DNA of 64,000 nucleotides. It comes from Acidobacteriota bacterium (GTDB lineage: Bacteria; Acidobacteriota; Terriglobia; Acidiferrales; UBA7541). Position numbers and translations under genes: made by a program. Location of the stretch: NCBI GenBank assembly GCA_021788095.1, contig JAJYLB010000008.1, positions 1 through 64,000 on the forward strand, read 5' to 3'. Under the pieces are notes generated by a model that was not told the origin of the DNA, ran no database searches, and saw only the letters and a program-made list of their open reading frames with translations. This document shows positions 1 through 7,994 of the stretch, in pieces (within the stretch, counting starts at the first letter, position 1; every line of letters starts with the position of its first letter).

Positions 1-67
1 ACACGTCCCGCACGGTCGGCGGCAGCAGGTAGGCTTGCTCCGGGTTATATTCGAGAAAATTTGGCAT
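1..67 (-). CDS. IS1182-type transposase, N-terminal 22 residues only
   Basis: The minus strand opens with an ATG at 67 after a good ribosome site (GGGAGGA) and runs off the left edge of the window. The visible peptide starts MPNFLEYNPEQAYLLPPTVR, which resembles the start of IS1182-family transposases (typically M..FLxYxPxQ.YLLPPS/T). Only the first 22 residues can be seen, so the catalytic DDE domain and the element's other end lie outside. The family call is recognition from memory of a short motif. A small inverted repeat (ACACAG...CTGTGT, 117-138) lies just upstream and could belong to the element's terminal region, but this cannot be shown here. Confidence 0.6.
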   Translation of the reverse strand, partial: MPNFLEYNPEQAYLLPPTVRDV

Positions 68-191
68 CGCGCGTCCTCCCGCGCGCAGTATAAGGCTGGT
101 GTCAAGCCGAGTTGCCACACAGACTCTTTAGCCTGTGTTCGCCTTTCGCGGAGGCATGAGTAGCGTAGTTGGTGTGGAAAGTCGCGTCGGA

Positions 192-208
192 CCCGCGAGC
201 ATCCGCGG
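192..208. repeat. Half copy of the CCGCGGAT palindromic repeat
   Basis: These 17 bases match the right arm of the fuller repeat at 32171-32241 (CCGCGAGCATCCGCGG). The rest of the 68-280 gap holds nothing else I recognise. Confidence 0.45.
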
Positions 209-280
209 CTCGGAGATTCTTTACGGGGCTCAGAATCCGAAGTGGCGTTCCGCTTCTACTGGCTCACGCCAGCAGAGGAA

Positions 281-1222
281 TCAGGCGCGCGGTTCCTCGG
301 TCCTCACCGAGAGCGCCGAACGAAAACTCTGGATGGCCATCGCGACGGCTGCCAGCAGAACGAGCAAAGTGGCCGCCCAAGACGCAAAGTTCGTGCTGCC
401 AAGTAATCCGCCGTTGCGGACGTGAAAGTCGGCTGGCGCATACCTCTGGACGAACCAGCCCCAGGAAATAACTCCGGCGGTCATTGCGGCAACGGAGCCG
501 GCGAGCAGCACCGAGGCTGCGGAGAACGAACTCCGTCCGTGCCGCGATAGCTCCGATCGGGCCACGGCCTGCCGGATGCTGATGGCGGTGGCCAGAAGTC
601 CTCCCATCATCCCCGCGAAGGAGATCGAGCCGAGGATCCAGCGCGCCGCCAAGGGCGGCCAGTTGGCGGGAGCGGCCCAATCGCCGGCGACGTCCCACGG
701 CGTGGGAACCCAATGGCTGTGGATCAAGATCGAGGCCGAGGCGAGCCAAACGAGGAGCGCCGCCGCGGCGCAAAAGGGAATCGCCAGAAGCAGGATCACC
801 CCGCGCCGCCGGGTGGCGAACGCTTCGCGAGCCATAGGGACAAACATGCGGCTGCTAAGCATCGCAGCTGCGGCCAGGGCCAGCGCGCCCGCTTGGACGA
901 GCCGCCAACTGGCGAGTAGCGCGCCATGACCATGCATCGCCAGAGCGAGCGGCGTGTCGTCTACGGTCCAATAAAAGTTGACGCCTGCCGCAAAAGCAGC
1001 TAGGCCCGCGAAGGTCGTGAACGTAAGGGAATTCTGTCTGGCATCCATGGGAATGTCTCCTAAAGAGCGGAATCGCTCGTGGATCGCCCACGCCGCAACA
1101 TTCGCGATGCCCTCGAGGCTGGAAGGATGGGCTTCGAGAAACGCTTCGAATTCCTGTCGGTACCTCTGCCGCCACGCGCGGGGGTACAAGGCGGTCAATG
1201 CGCGCGCGGCTCGCGGGTTCAT
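281..1222 (-). CDS. Integral membrane protein co-transcribed with a PadR regulator
   Basis: The product is 313 residues. It begins with a soluble stretch containing LYPRAWRQRYRQEFEAFL, a motif I know from acidobacterial membrane proteins that follow PadR regulators. This is followed by several hydrophobic segments (roughly residues 65-80, 100-120, 135-160, 195-215, 235-260 and 280-300), consistent with six membrane passes. The start codon overlaps the end of the upstream padR gene by four bases (ATGA at 1219-1222), so the two are translationally coupled. There is no ATPase nearby and no catalytic motif. I infer a sensor or permease-like partner controlled by the PadR protein, but its substrate is unknown. 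Confidence 0.65.
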   Translation of the reverse strand: MNPRAARALTALYPRAWRQRYRQEFEAFLEAHPSSLEGIANVAAWAIHERFRSLGDIPMDARQNSLTFTTFAGLAAFAAGVNFYWTVDDTPLALAMHGHGALLASWRLVQAGALALAAAAMLSSRMFVPMAREAFATRRRGVILLLAIPFCAAAALLVWLASASILIHSHWVPTPWDVAGDWAAPANWPPLAARWILGSISFAGMMGGLLATAISIRQAVARSELSRHGRSSFSAASVLLAGSVAAMTAGVISWGWFVQRYAPADFHVRNGGLLGSTNFASWAATLLVLLAAVAMAIQSFRSALSVRTEEPRA

Positions 1223-1554
1223 CGCGCCTCCAGTTTACGCAGTCCCGCCCGCGCGAAGTGGTCGAGAGTGGAGATCCGCGCTCGGAGCACTCGCAATCCC
1301 TGGGGAGTGAGACGGTACGGCTGCCGTCTTTCGTCCGGGGGAAGGGCCTCGATCAGCTTTTCGCGCTCCAGGCGCGCGATCGCGCCGTAGAGGGTTCCGG
1401 GGCCCAGCCGCGTCCCGCTCATGCGAAAGATGTCTTCGATCATGGCGTGGCCGTGCTTGGGACCGTCGGCCAGGCTCGCCAGTACGAGCAGCGGCGGGTC
1501 GGAGTACCTCCCCAGCTCGCGGGCCTCATCTACGTAGCGCGTACTTCGTTTCAC
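1219..1554 (-). CDS. PadR-family transcriptional regulator
   Basis: This 111-residue protein has the PadR winged-helix pattern: LLVLASLADGPKHGHAMIEDI, then GPGTLYGAIARLEREKLIEA, then a wing with RRQPYRLTPQGLRVL. PadR proteins are small repressors that bind near their own promoter. The apparent start is a GTG at 1554 and no ribosome site is obvious. A TATACT box lies at 1557-1562, too close for this GTG to be preceded by a normal leader, so the true start or promoter may differ slightly. Family assignment is firm. The ligand and the target, probably this operon, are inferred. Confidence 0.85.
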   Translation of the reverse strand: MKRSTRYVDEARELGRYSDPPLLVLASLADGPKHGHAMIEDIFRMSGTRLGPGTLYGAIARLEREKLIEALPPDERRQPYRLTPQGLRVLRARISTLDHFARAGLRKLEAR

Positions 1555-1602
1555 GTAGTATAGACTAGCAGAAGTTCCCGCCCGACGCCACTACTTTCTG
1601 CT

Positions 1603-2787
1603 TCACCCGAGCACCTGGTAACGCGCGCTCATGCCCATCATCATGTGATCGGAGACGTGGCAATGGTAGAGCCAGACACCCGGATTATCGGGCGTCATGT
1701 CCGCGGTCACCGCTTGCGCGGGAGAGATGTCGAGCACGTCGATGCGCGATCCGTTCTTCAGGACCGTATTGCCGTGCCAGTGGGGCGAGTGAAAGTTAAA
1801 GCCCTCTCCCAGCGTGCCTACGTGCCACCGCACCCGCTCGCCTCGCTTCATCTTCATCATCGGCATGTTCGCGAAGAGGAAGCCGTTCATCGCCGACTTG
1901 AGGTTCCCTGGCCCGAAGCCCATTCCCCCCAGCACGAAGTAACGGCCATCAATGTCGCTCGGAGTGTTGTCGAGCTTGTTCACGCCCTTGGGATCGCCGC
2001 AGTAGGCGTTGATGTTGTGGTCGAGGTACCAGCTCTCGTTTTCGTCGTACATCAGGAACAAGGTGAAAAATTCGCGGTCCACGTCTTTGGGCCTGCCGTC
2101 GGGCCGCGCCGCGCCCCGGCGCGTCACCACCAGAAAGCCCGCGAGCCCGCTGTTGATGTCCCGCATCTCGTCCACGTGGGAATGATAGAACCAACAGACG
2201 GAGCTGGGATCGTTCGGCCCCGGCCCCGCGCGTTCGGGAACCGGCCAGGTGTAAACGTGCGTCTTGCCGGGTGGGACGGCCGCGCCCGGCTTCTGGTCGT
2301 CCGCGACGCCGTCGTTGTAGGGCGCGCCTTCGGAATCCTTGTCGTAGAAGACCCCGTGGGGATGCATGCTGTAAGGCCGCTCGCCATGGTTCTTGAAAAC
2401 TACCCGAATCGTGTCGCCGACTTCGGCGAATAGAGACGGACCCAGAATGCCCATGTAGGCATCTTCGGGGCTGCGCGGCTTGAGCTTGGAGAAGGAGGCG
2501 TCGGTATATTCTCGATAGACGACTTTGCGATAGACCTTGCCGATGGCGTGCGGCCCCCGTTCGACGAAGGTCGCCGCATAGCCTTCGAACGGCTTGCCGG
2601 TGAACTGATTGATGCCCGTTGGGCAATAGTCCCATTCGACCTCATCCGCGGCCACGTAGTAAGTCCGCACCTTGCCGCCACCTGCCGCCCCTGACGCGAA
2701 CGACAGGCCCGCCCTCGCCATCGCGCCCACGGCAGCCACCGATCCCAGAAAGAAGCGCCGGCCAACTTTCCTCGCCGCTTCACCCAT
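1603..2787 (-). CDS. Multicopper oxidase, Tat-exported, cupredoxin type
   Basis: The protein is 394 residues from an ATG at 2787, chosen because AAAGGAGG lies just upstream; a longer frame to 2895 has no such site. Residues 9-30 form a twin-arginine signal (GRRFFLGSVAAVGAMARA), so it folds with copper before export to the periplasm. All four copper-binding motifs are present: HPHG near 142, FYHSHV near 200, HSPHWHG at 333-339 and HCHVSDHMMMGM near 375-386, which together hold the type 1, 2 and 3 coppers. The family oxidises metals, phenols or similar donors with O2. The overall pattern (YREYTDASF, WFYHSHVDE) looks ceruloplasmin-like rather than laccase-like. The natural substrate cannot be told from sequence. 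It stands alone. Confidence 0.88.
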   Translation of the reverse strand: MGEAARKVGRRFFLGSVAAVGAMARAGLSFASGAAGGGKVRTYYVAADEVEWDYCPTGINQFTGKPFEGYAATFVERGPHAIGKVYRKVVYREYTDASFSKLKPRSPEDAYMGILGPSLFAEVGDTIRVVFKNHGERPYSMHPHGVFYDKDSEGAPYNDGVADDQKPGAAVPPGKTHVYTWPVPERAGPGPNDPSSVCWFYHSHVDEMRDINSGLAGFLVVTRRGAARPDGRPKDVDREFFTLFLMYDENESWYLDHNINAYCGDPKGVNKLDNTPSDIDGRYFVLGGMGFGPGNLKSAMNGFLFANMPMMKMKRGERVRWHVGTLGEGFNFHSPHWHGNTVLKNGSRIDVLDISPAQAVTADMTPDNPGVWLYHCHVSDHMMMGMSARYQVLG

Positions 2788-3210
2788 AGTCCCGCCCCCT
2801 CCTTTGTCTTCAGAATTTCCCGATTGACCTGCTCGTTCGCCGGAAGAGTCTAGCCCTGTCGCCCCGTCCTGTCGACCTAATTCACCCCAATTCACCCCAA
2901 CACCCCAATTCGTCCCCCGGTTTACGTAGTTCTAGTCCTTGCGTTCGAAGCGAATCGCCGCTAAGCTACCGCGCGGCGAGCGCGCAACCGCGCGCCTCCC
3001 TGATCCCTCCGCCCCCGCCTTCCCAGCCTGCTTTGTCCTGTGGGCCACAGCCCGCGCGAGGCCGATTTGTGACGATTCGCGAAAATTATCCTGTTGAAAG
3101 CAGGGCGCTTGCGCCGAACGAGATTCGACACCGTGTGCCGGTTCGTTCCAGCATCTCGCTTCCCAACGGAGTCGGCCGGCAGAGGTTATCGCGAGATCAG
3201 CGCAAGCCCC

Positions 3211-3326
3211 CGAAGGTGGGCAAGCCATTTTGGCCGTTGACCGGGGCGGCCCTGTTGAGCCTAGATTAGAGGTCTGCACGGGCCCGCCGGGTAACGCGAG
3301 GCCTTTACCAGCGTCCGGCCCGCCCG
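3211..3326 (+). ncRNA. Candidate structured RNA, copy 1
   Basis: This 116-base block is repeated at 6633-6748 with nine substitutions and no gaps. A closing stem can be drawn between 3215-3221 (GGTGGGC) and 3318-3324 (GCCCGCC), with a U-G pair where copy 2 has C-G. An inner stem pairs 3280-3284 (GGGCC) with 3300-3304 (GGCCT), with G-U where copy 2 has A-U. Both exchanges keep pairing only if the plus strand is the RNA. No plus-strand gene follows; the next gene (3433) is on the other strand, so this copy would be free-standing or a relic. The rest of the 2788-3432 gap shows no gene. Confidence 0.5.
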
Positions 3327-3374
3327 CGCATAGCGCGCGCACCGAGCGCATCTCCCTCCAGGACGCACTGCATC

Positions 3375-3403
3375 GGCCACGGGCGAAGCCGAATTCCGTG
3401 GCC
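3375..3403. terminator. Hairpin between convergent units, possible terminator without U-tract
   Basis: A perfect 8-base-pair stem (GGCCACGG / CCGTGGCC) with a 13-base loop lies 29 bases past the stop of the minus-strand gene at 3433 and after RNA copy 1. No T-run follows on either strand, so a terminator role is uncertain. Confidence 0.3.
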
Positions 3404-3432
3404 CTTAGGCCGGATAAATTGATGAGAATGTC

Positions 3433-4797
3433 CTACCGGGCTTGCGTTTTCGGCAAAAGAGGCAAGAGCCTCTCCGTCGTGCTGGGGCCGTTGGCCTTGC
3501 GGAACGCCTTCATGGCGGCGAGAGTTTTGGCGTCCCATTCGCCCGTGACTGGACCGCTGTAGTATCCGGCCTTAGCGAGCGCTTCCTGGAGTTCCTTCAC
3601 GCCATCCGGGGTGGTCCCGAGCCAGTAGTTAAGCGCGGTCAGATATTGTTCCTTGACCTGGGCCGGCGAGAGCCGGAATCGCACGAGCGGCATGTGCGGC
3701 TCGAGCTTCATCAGCGTCGGGACGTCGAGCACGCCCGTTGTCGGAATACCACTCGCGGCTTGGAACCCGCGGAGGGCTGCGGCCGATTTGGCATCCCATT
3801 CGGTCGTGGGTGCGGTGCGAAGGTAGCCGAGCTTGGCAAGCACCTGCTGGATTTGGCGAGTGCCCCCGGGCGTCTGGGCGCGCTGTAACCAGTAGCTCGT
3901 TGGCATGGGCGCGGGCGGGAGGAGGGCGGCTGGGGGCTGGGGCCGCGGCGGCTCGCGGTAGGGAAGACCAACGACATTGATCACATAGCTCCCGTCTTCG
4001 GGACCGTAATACATCCTCCACACGAACGGCGGCTTGAACCCCCCGAGCACCTCGATCAGGGCCTGCCTCGCCGTGATGTCCTCGGCACCGTACCTTGCCC
4101 TTGTGGAGAAGGGGCGGATCCAGTCGGTGGACGCCACGAACTTGCGGCCCCATCTTTCCGTAAGCTGTTGCGCGATGAGTTGGAGCATCACACCCGCGCC
4201 CCGTTCCTCGGTAGGGATGTAGATGGTGGCGCCCAGGAAGTCGGTTTGCGCGACCCACGCCCCGGATTTGTTGCGTGCCTCCTCCGGGTACACCTCCCAT
4301 TGTGGCCCGGTTAATCCTTGGAGCTTCCTGACGCCGAAAATCGGCCCTCCCTGGTTTGCGAATTCGTCCGCCAGTTGCTGGAGAAGACTCGTCATGCCGC
4401 CGACCGGCTTGACCGTCACCGGCGCACAACCGAGGGTGGCGAGGTCGCAGGCGATGTAAGGAACGCCCGGTGGCGTGCCGCCCTCCTCGAAATACTGAAA
4501 CTCCAGGGTACGGACCTTGGGAACGGGCACCGGCGTGCGGAGCGCTCTGCCGCGGAAGAGGCGCAGGATCTGGACGTCCGCTGGGTCCGCGTAGACCGGG
4601 TCGGAGTAATCCAGAGCGACACCGTACCTTCCCTCGATCTGGTCGAGCGCCTCGGGTATGGGTCTGCCGGTCGCCTTGATCGTCCGCACTGACGGCAGCG
4701 CGTCCGGAGCCTGAGACGACTGTGCACGTGCGGGTGCCGGTAGCATGCACCAGGCGAGCGCGCCGACGCCCGCGAGGACGATGAGCCGGGGCTTCAT
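3433..4797 (-). CDS. Secreted protein with two peptidoglycan-binding domains
   Basis: The product is 454 residues from the ATG at 4797, which has AGGAGG seven bases upstream; a frame start at 4818 would overlap the previous gene and lacks this site. Residues 1-26 form a signal peptide ending in ARA-Q. The region after it (ATGRPIPEALDQIEGRYGVALDY) resembles the short STN domain of secretins and TonB receptors. Two PG_binding_1-like units lie in the C-terminal part, each with the pattern V..LQ..L...GYY....TGEWDAKT..A...F (about residues 310-365 and 390-445). It probably binds cell-wall peptidoglycan in the periplasm. It follows the TIG-domain gene by 11 bases and is likely co-transcribed. The enzyme or structural role is unknown. 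Confidence 0.65.
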   Translation of the reverse strand: MKPRLIVLAGVGALAWCMLPAPARAQSSQAPDALPSVRTIKATGRPIPEALDQIEGRYGVALDYSDPVYADPADVQILRLFRGRALRTPVPVPKVRTLEFQYFEEGGTPPGVPYIACDLATLGCAPVTVKPVGGMTSLLQQLADEFANQGGPIFGVRKLQGLTGPQWEVYPEEARNKSGAWVAQTDFLGATIYIPTEERGAGVMLQLIAQQLTERWGRKFVASTDWIRPFSTRARYGAEDITARQALIEVLGGFKPPFVWRMYYGPEDGSYVINVVGLPYREPPRPQPPAALLPPAPMPTSYWLQRAQTPGGTRQIQQVLAKLGYLRTAPTTEWDAKSAAALRGFQAASGIPTTGVLDVPTLMKLEPHMPLVRFRLSPAQVKEQYLTALNYWLGTTPDGVKELQEALAKAGYYSGPVTGEWDAKTLAAMKAFRKANGPSTTERLLPLLPKTQAR

Positions 4798-4808
4798 GGT
4801 CGGCCTCC

Positions 4809-6206
4809 TCACTTGCATTTTCCCTTAAGAACGCCCTTAGTGTAAGAGTAGTTCTCGCACTCCGTCACCATTTGGCCGCCCTGCGGCTGGACCCCTGTGA
4901 GCAGCTCCGTGGGGGTGATCTCGGCGTTCAGGTGCATGTCCGTTGTGTATGGGCTGCCGGGGTAGTCAATCATGGTTCGCTCGTCGACGAACATCGCTTG
5001 CGGGCCCGTGATCTCGCAGGGCAGCGTCCCATACTGCTGGTAGTAGCTGATCTTTGGACTCCACTCGCCGATGGCATCGTCACCCCAGGTGCCAAAAGCG
5101 TTGACGTACCAGCCGCCGCCCGTGATCACGCTGGTCGTCGGCGCGAATTTGCTGTTGGTGAACCAGCAACCGTCAGTCGGCGCGCCGCCGGACTGCTCGA
5201 ACACGAACCTGCCGGCGAATTCGACGTATTTATTCGCCGTGATGGCTGACACGATGTGTTGCCAGGCTCCGCAGGTGGTGTACGGGGAGCCGGACTGCGG
5301 ACAGATCACCCAGGGATTCGAGCTGTCTGGAGACGGAGAGTCGAGGGCTGGCAGGTCCGTCTGGCTCTTCCAGAGCGGCTGATCCTCGCAGCCCCCGATG
5401 GGGTAGTCGCCCGATACGGTGCCGAAGTTCTCCAGGAAGTATGGCCATTGGCTCTGGGACAGCGGATAGCAGGCGGTGCCCGCCGCCCCCACATACGCCT
5501 GGGAAGTCACGTCCCCCGAGCCCAGGATTCGGTACTCCAGGAACCACTGGTGGCATTGCTCGAAGCCAGGGAACACAAGGTCCCCGTACTGGTCGAGGGT
5601 TGCGGAATCCACGCACGAGCCGCTGGTTGCCGTGATCGGCCAAGTGCCATCACTGTTCTGGGGGCCCTGGCTTAGCACCACGCTCCCGCCGGGATACCAG
5701 GACGTCCCATACGTCCAGGTACCCGTGACGTACTGCGAGGGATTCGGAGTTCACACGACATAAGGCGCCGGCGGGCTCACGTTGTAGTCACAGCACAAGG
5801 GAGGGCTGCTGGGCGTTACGATTTCGAAAGTGGCGTTGACGTCGTTGTTGCCGCGATCGGTGTGCTGCGACTCGATTTGGGTGCTGTCCGCCCCGCAGCA
5901 GGTCGTGGTCACGACGAGATCGCCGCTCGTTGCGTCGAAAGGGAGCTGGAACTCAATTTCGGCGTCGTTCCAGATGGGAACGTCGATCATCGTTTCGCCA
6001 TTCAGGGTAATCGTGCCGGCGGAGCTGCCAAAGCAGTAGCCGTTGATGTACACGTAGGTGATCCCAGCGATCCCCACCTGCGGAGAGACGCCGTTGATGA
6101 CTGCCTGCGCGGGCCCTCCCTGGAACCCCGGGCAGGCGAGCGACGGTGCCGGATGCAGCAGCGCCAGAGGTGCGAGCGAAAATAGCATGAGAAGCGACCT
6201 TCGCAT
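4809..6206 (-). pseudogene. Secreted TIG-domain surface protein interrupted by in-frame TGA
   Basis: Reading from an ATG at 6206 (AGGAGG upstream), a 151-residue protein with a signal peptide (MRRSLLMLFSLAPLALL) and an IPT/TIG-like beta domain (VINGVSPQVGIAGITYVYINGYCFG) ends at TGA 5751-5753. The same frame continues without another stop to 4809 and encodes a further 313 residues rich in Trp, Tyr, Gly and Cys (TPNPSQYVTGTW onward). The downstream part has no ATG and no ribosome site near its first possible start (GTG 5681). I read the two parts as one 464-residue gene with a nonsense codon, a sequencing error or, less likely, recoding. Function is unknown; an extracellular or outer-surface role fits its neighbour's peptidoglycan-binding domains. 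Confidence 0.6.
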
Positions 6207-6632
6207 CGATTCCTCCTGTGACCGTCTTGACCGCTAATTCGGACGCCGACCGCGACCGCCAGCAGGGTACCCCCCCCCCCGCGGTGCTTGTCAACCGCTA
6301 ATCTACGCGTTAATCCTCGCGGTAATCCACGCGATGCGCGAGGGAGCGACGCGCGGGCGACCACGCGGATTCCCAGGCACCCGCAGTGCTTGGAAGCCTT
6401 TCCTCTTGCGGGGCGCGGAGGCGGTCGGCCGAAGGTGCCGCCTTCCGGGTACCGGCGCCGGGGAACCCGCTGGATTTCCTGACGATTTCTAGTTTTCGAA
6501 AGCTCCACCCAACGGGCTTGGAGGAATTGCTTAGGCAAATACCACACATCGCCCACGGACGCAGCGACGGAGCCAGGCGGGCGGCTCCTTCCCGACCTAG
6601 AACGCCGCAAGCGTCGCGGCCGACGGCGAGCT
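6207..6632. other. Intergenic region, no gene seen
   Basis: This gap separates the divergent TIG-protein and aminotransferase genes. It contains a run of about ten C residues near 6270 (a likely sequencing weak point) and several Arg-rich shadow frames, but no supported coding region. The RNA element begins at its right end. Confidence 0.5.
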
Positions 6633-6748
6633 CGAAGGCGGGCAAGCCATTTTGGCCGTTGACCGGGGCGGCCCTGTTTGGCCTAGACTAGTGGTTTGCA
6701 CAGGCCCGCCGGGTAACGAGGGGCCTTTACCAGCGTCCGGCCCGCCCG
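6633..6748 (+). ncRNA. Candidate structured RNA, copy 2, upstream of class V aminotransferase
   Basis: This is the second copy of the 116-base element, ending 36 bases before the aminotransferase ATG, in the position of a cis-acting leader RNA. Predicted pairings are a closing stem 6637-6643 with 6740-6746 (GGCGGGC / GCCCGCC), an inner hairpin 6654-6658 with 6669-6673 (GGCCG / CGGCC), and 6702-6706 with 6722-6726 (AGGCC / GGCCT). In addition 6712-6716 (GGTAA) can pair with 6727-6731 (TTACC), either as an alternative fold or as a pseudoknot. I do not recognise it as a known riboswitch class. There is no terminator after it, so any control would be on translation or by RNA stability. Confidence 0.55.
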
Positions 6749-6784
6749 TGCTCAAATCGAAAGAACGACAAAGAGGATTCTACT

Positions 6785-7990
6785 ATGACCGAAATCGGCG
6801 AACTCCTTCCACCCGACCGGCTGATGCTCACTCCAGGGCCGTCGTCGGTCCATCCTCGCATTTATCGCGCCATGGCGTCGACGATTGTGGGGCATCTCGA
6901 TCCCTGGTTTCTGAACATGATGATGAACGAGGTGCAAGTGCTGCTACGGGAGGTGTTCCGTACGGAGAACCGCACCACGTTCCCGATCTCGTCTTCGGGT
7001 TCCGGCGGCATTGAAGCCTCGATGCTCAACCCGCTCGAGGAGGGCGACGAGGCGCTCATCTGCGTCAACGGCTCGTTCAGCGAGCGGATGGCGGAAATCG
7101 CCGAGCGCACCCCCGCCCGCGTCACTCGCGTTTCGGCTCCTTACGGCCGCGTGGTTGAGCCTGACGATCTCCGCCGTGCCGGCAAAGGCAGGAAGATCAA
7201 GGTGCTTGGCGCGGTGCACGGGGAAAGCTCGACTTCGGCGGCCAGCCCGCTCGAAGCCTATCGGAAGGTGGCCGACGAGTTGGGCGCGCTGCTGGTGGTC
7301 GACTGCGTCTCGACGCTCGGCGGCATGCCCATCGACGTCGACCGGATGCGCCTGGACATCTGTTTCAGCGGCTCGCAAAAGGCGCTTAGCTCGCCGCCCG
7401 GCTTGAGTCCCATCACCGTTAGCCCCGCGGCGGAAGAGGCGATCCGCAAGCGCAAGACGAAAGTGCAGAGCTGGTACTTCGATCTCACCACCACCATGAA
7501 CTACTGGGGCAAGGACCGCACCTATCACCACACTCCCGCCATTCCGCTGCTCTACGCGTTTCGCGAGGCGCTGCGCATGGTGATGGAAGAGGGTCTCGAG
7601 GCGATGTGGGAGCGGCACAGCCTGAACCAACACGCCTTTCTCGCCGGGCTGGAAGGCTTGGGACTCAAGCCCTTCGTCGAGAATCCCGCCGAGCGCATGA
7701 TCACCGTGACCGCGATTGCGGTGCCCCAAGGGGTCGACGGCAAGCGCGTGCAGCAGCAACTGCTCGAAGACTTCAATATCGAGATCGCCGGCGGCTTCGG
7801 CCCGCTGAAGGGGAAGATCTGGCGCGCGGGATTGATGGGCAACACCTCCCGGCGGAGGAACGTGCTGCTGCTGCTCGCCGCGCTCGAAAATGTGCTCGTC
7901 AGCCAGGGCTATCGCGTGCCCAGCGGCGCGGGCGTCGCCAATGCCATCCGCGTCTATTCGGAAGCGGGGGTAGCTGCCGCGGCGAAGTAG
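6785..7990 (+). CDS. Class V aminotransferase (alanine/serine-glyoxylate type)
   Basis: The protein is 401 residues, normal for the family, with ATG at 6785 after AGAGGA. It is a fold-type I PLP enzyme: TPGPSSVHPRI near the N-terminus, SSSGSGGIEAS at about 69-79 for phosphate binding, VVDCVSTLGG with Asp173, and SGSQKALSSPPGL with Lys199 as the PLP lysine. Members convert glyoxylate with alanine or serine to glycine, or act on phosphoserine-like and purine-derived substrates. Sequence alone cannot separate these. The gene stands alone on the plus strand directly behind RNA copy 2, which may control it. It converges with the cyclase gene, four bases apart. Confidence 0.85.
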   Translation: MTEIGELLPPDRLMLTPGPSSVHPRIYRAMASTIVGHLDPWFLNMMMNEVQVLLREVFRTENRTTFPISSSGSGGIEASMLNPLEEGDEALICVNGSFSERMAEIAERTPARVTRVSAPYGRVVEPDDLRRAGKGRKIKVLGAVHGESSTSAASPLEAYRKVADELGALLVVDCVSTLGGMPIDVDRMRLDICFSGSQKALSSPPGLSPITVSPAAEEAIRKRKTKVQSWYFDLTTTMNYWGKDRTYHHTPAIPLLYAFREALRMVMEEGLEAMWERHSLNQHAFLAGLEGLGLKPFVENPAERMITVTAIAVPQGVDGKRVQQQLLEDFNIEIAGGFGPLKGKIWRAGLMGNTSRRRNVLLLLAALENVLVSQGYRVPSGAGVANAIRVYSEAGVAAAAK

Positions 7991-7994
7991 TCCC

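Noticed and set aside
1645-2433. A 262-residue frame opposite the multicopper oxidase
   Set aside because: It is His/Val/Arg-rich antisense of the copper motifs and has no start signal.
5751-5753. Selenocysteine insertion at the TGA
   Set aside because: The protein is an exported TIG-type protein with no redox motif, and no convincing selenocysteine element was seen after the codon.
6712-6731. A firm H-type pseudoknot in the RNA element
   Set aside because: The GGTAA/TTACC pairing is real in sequence but loop lengths make a stacked pseudoknot doubtful; kept only as an alternative pairing.
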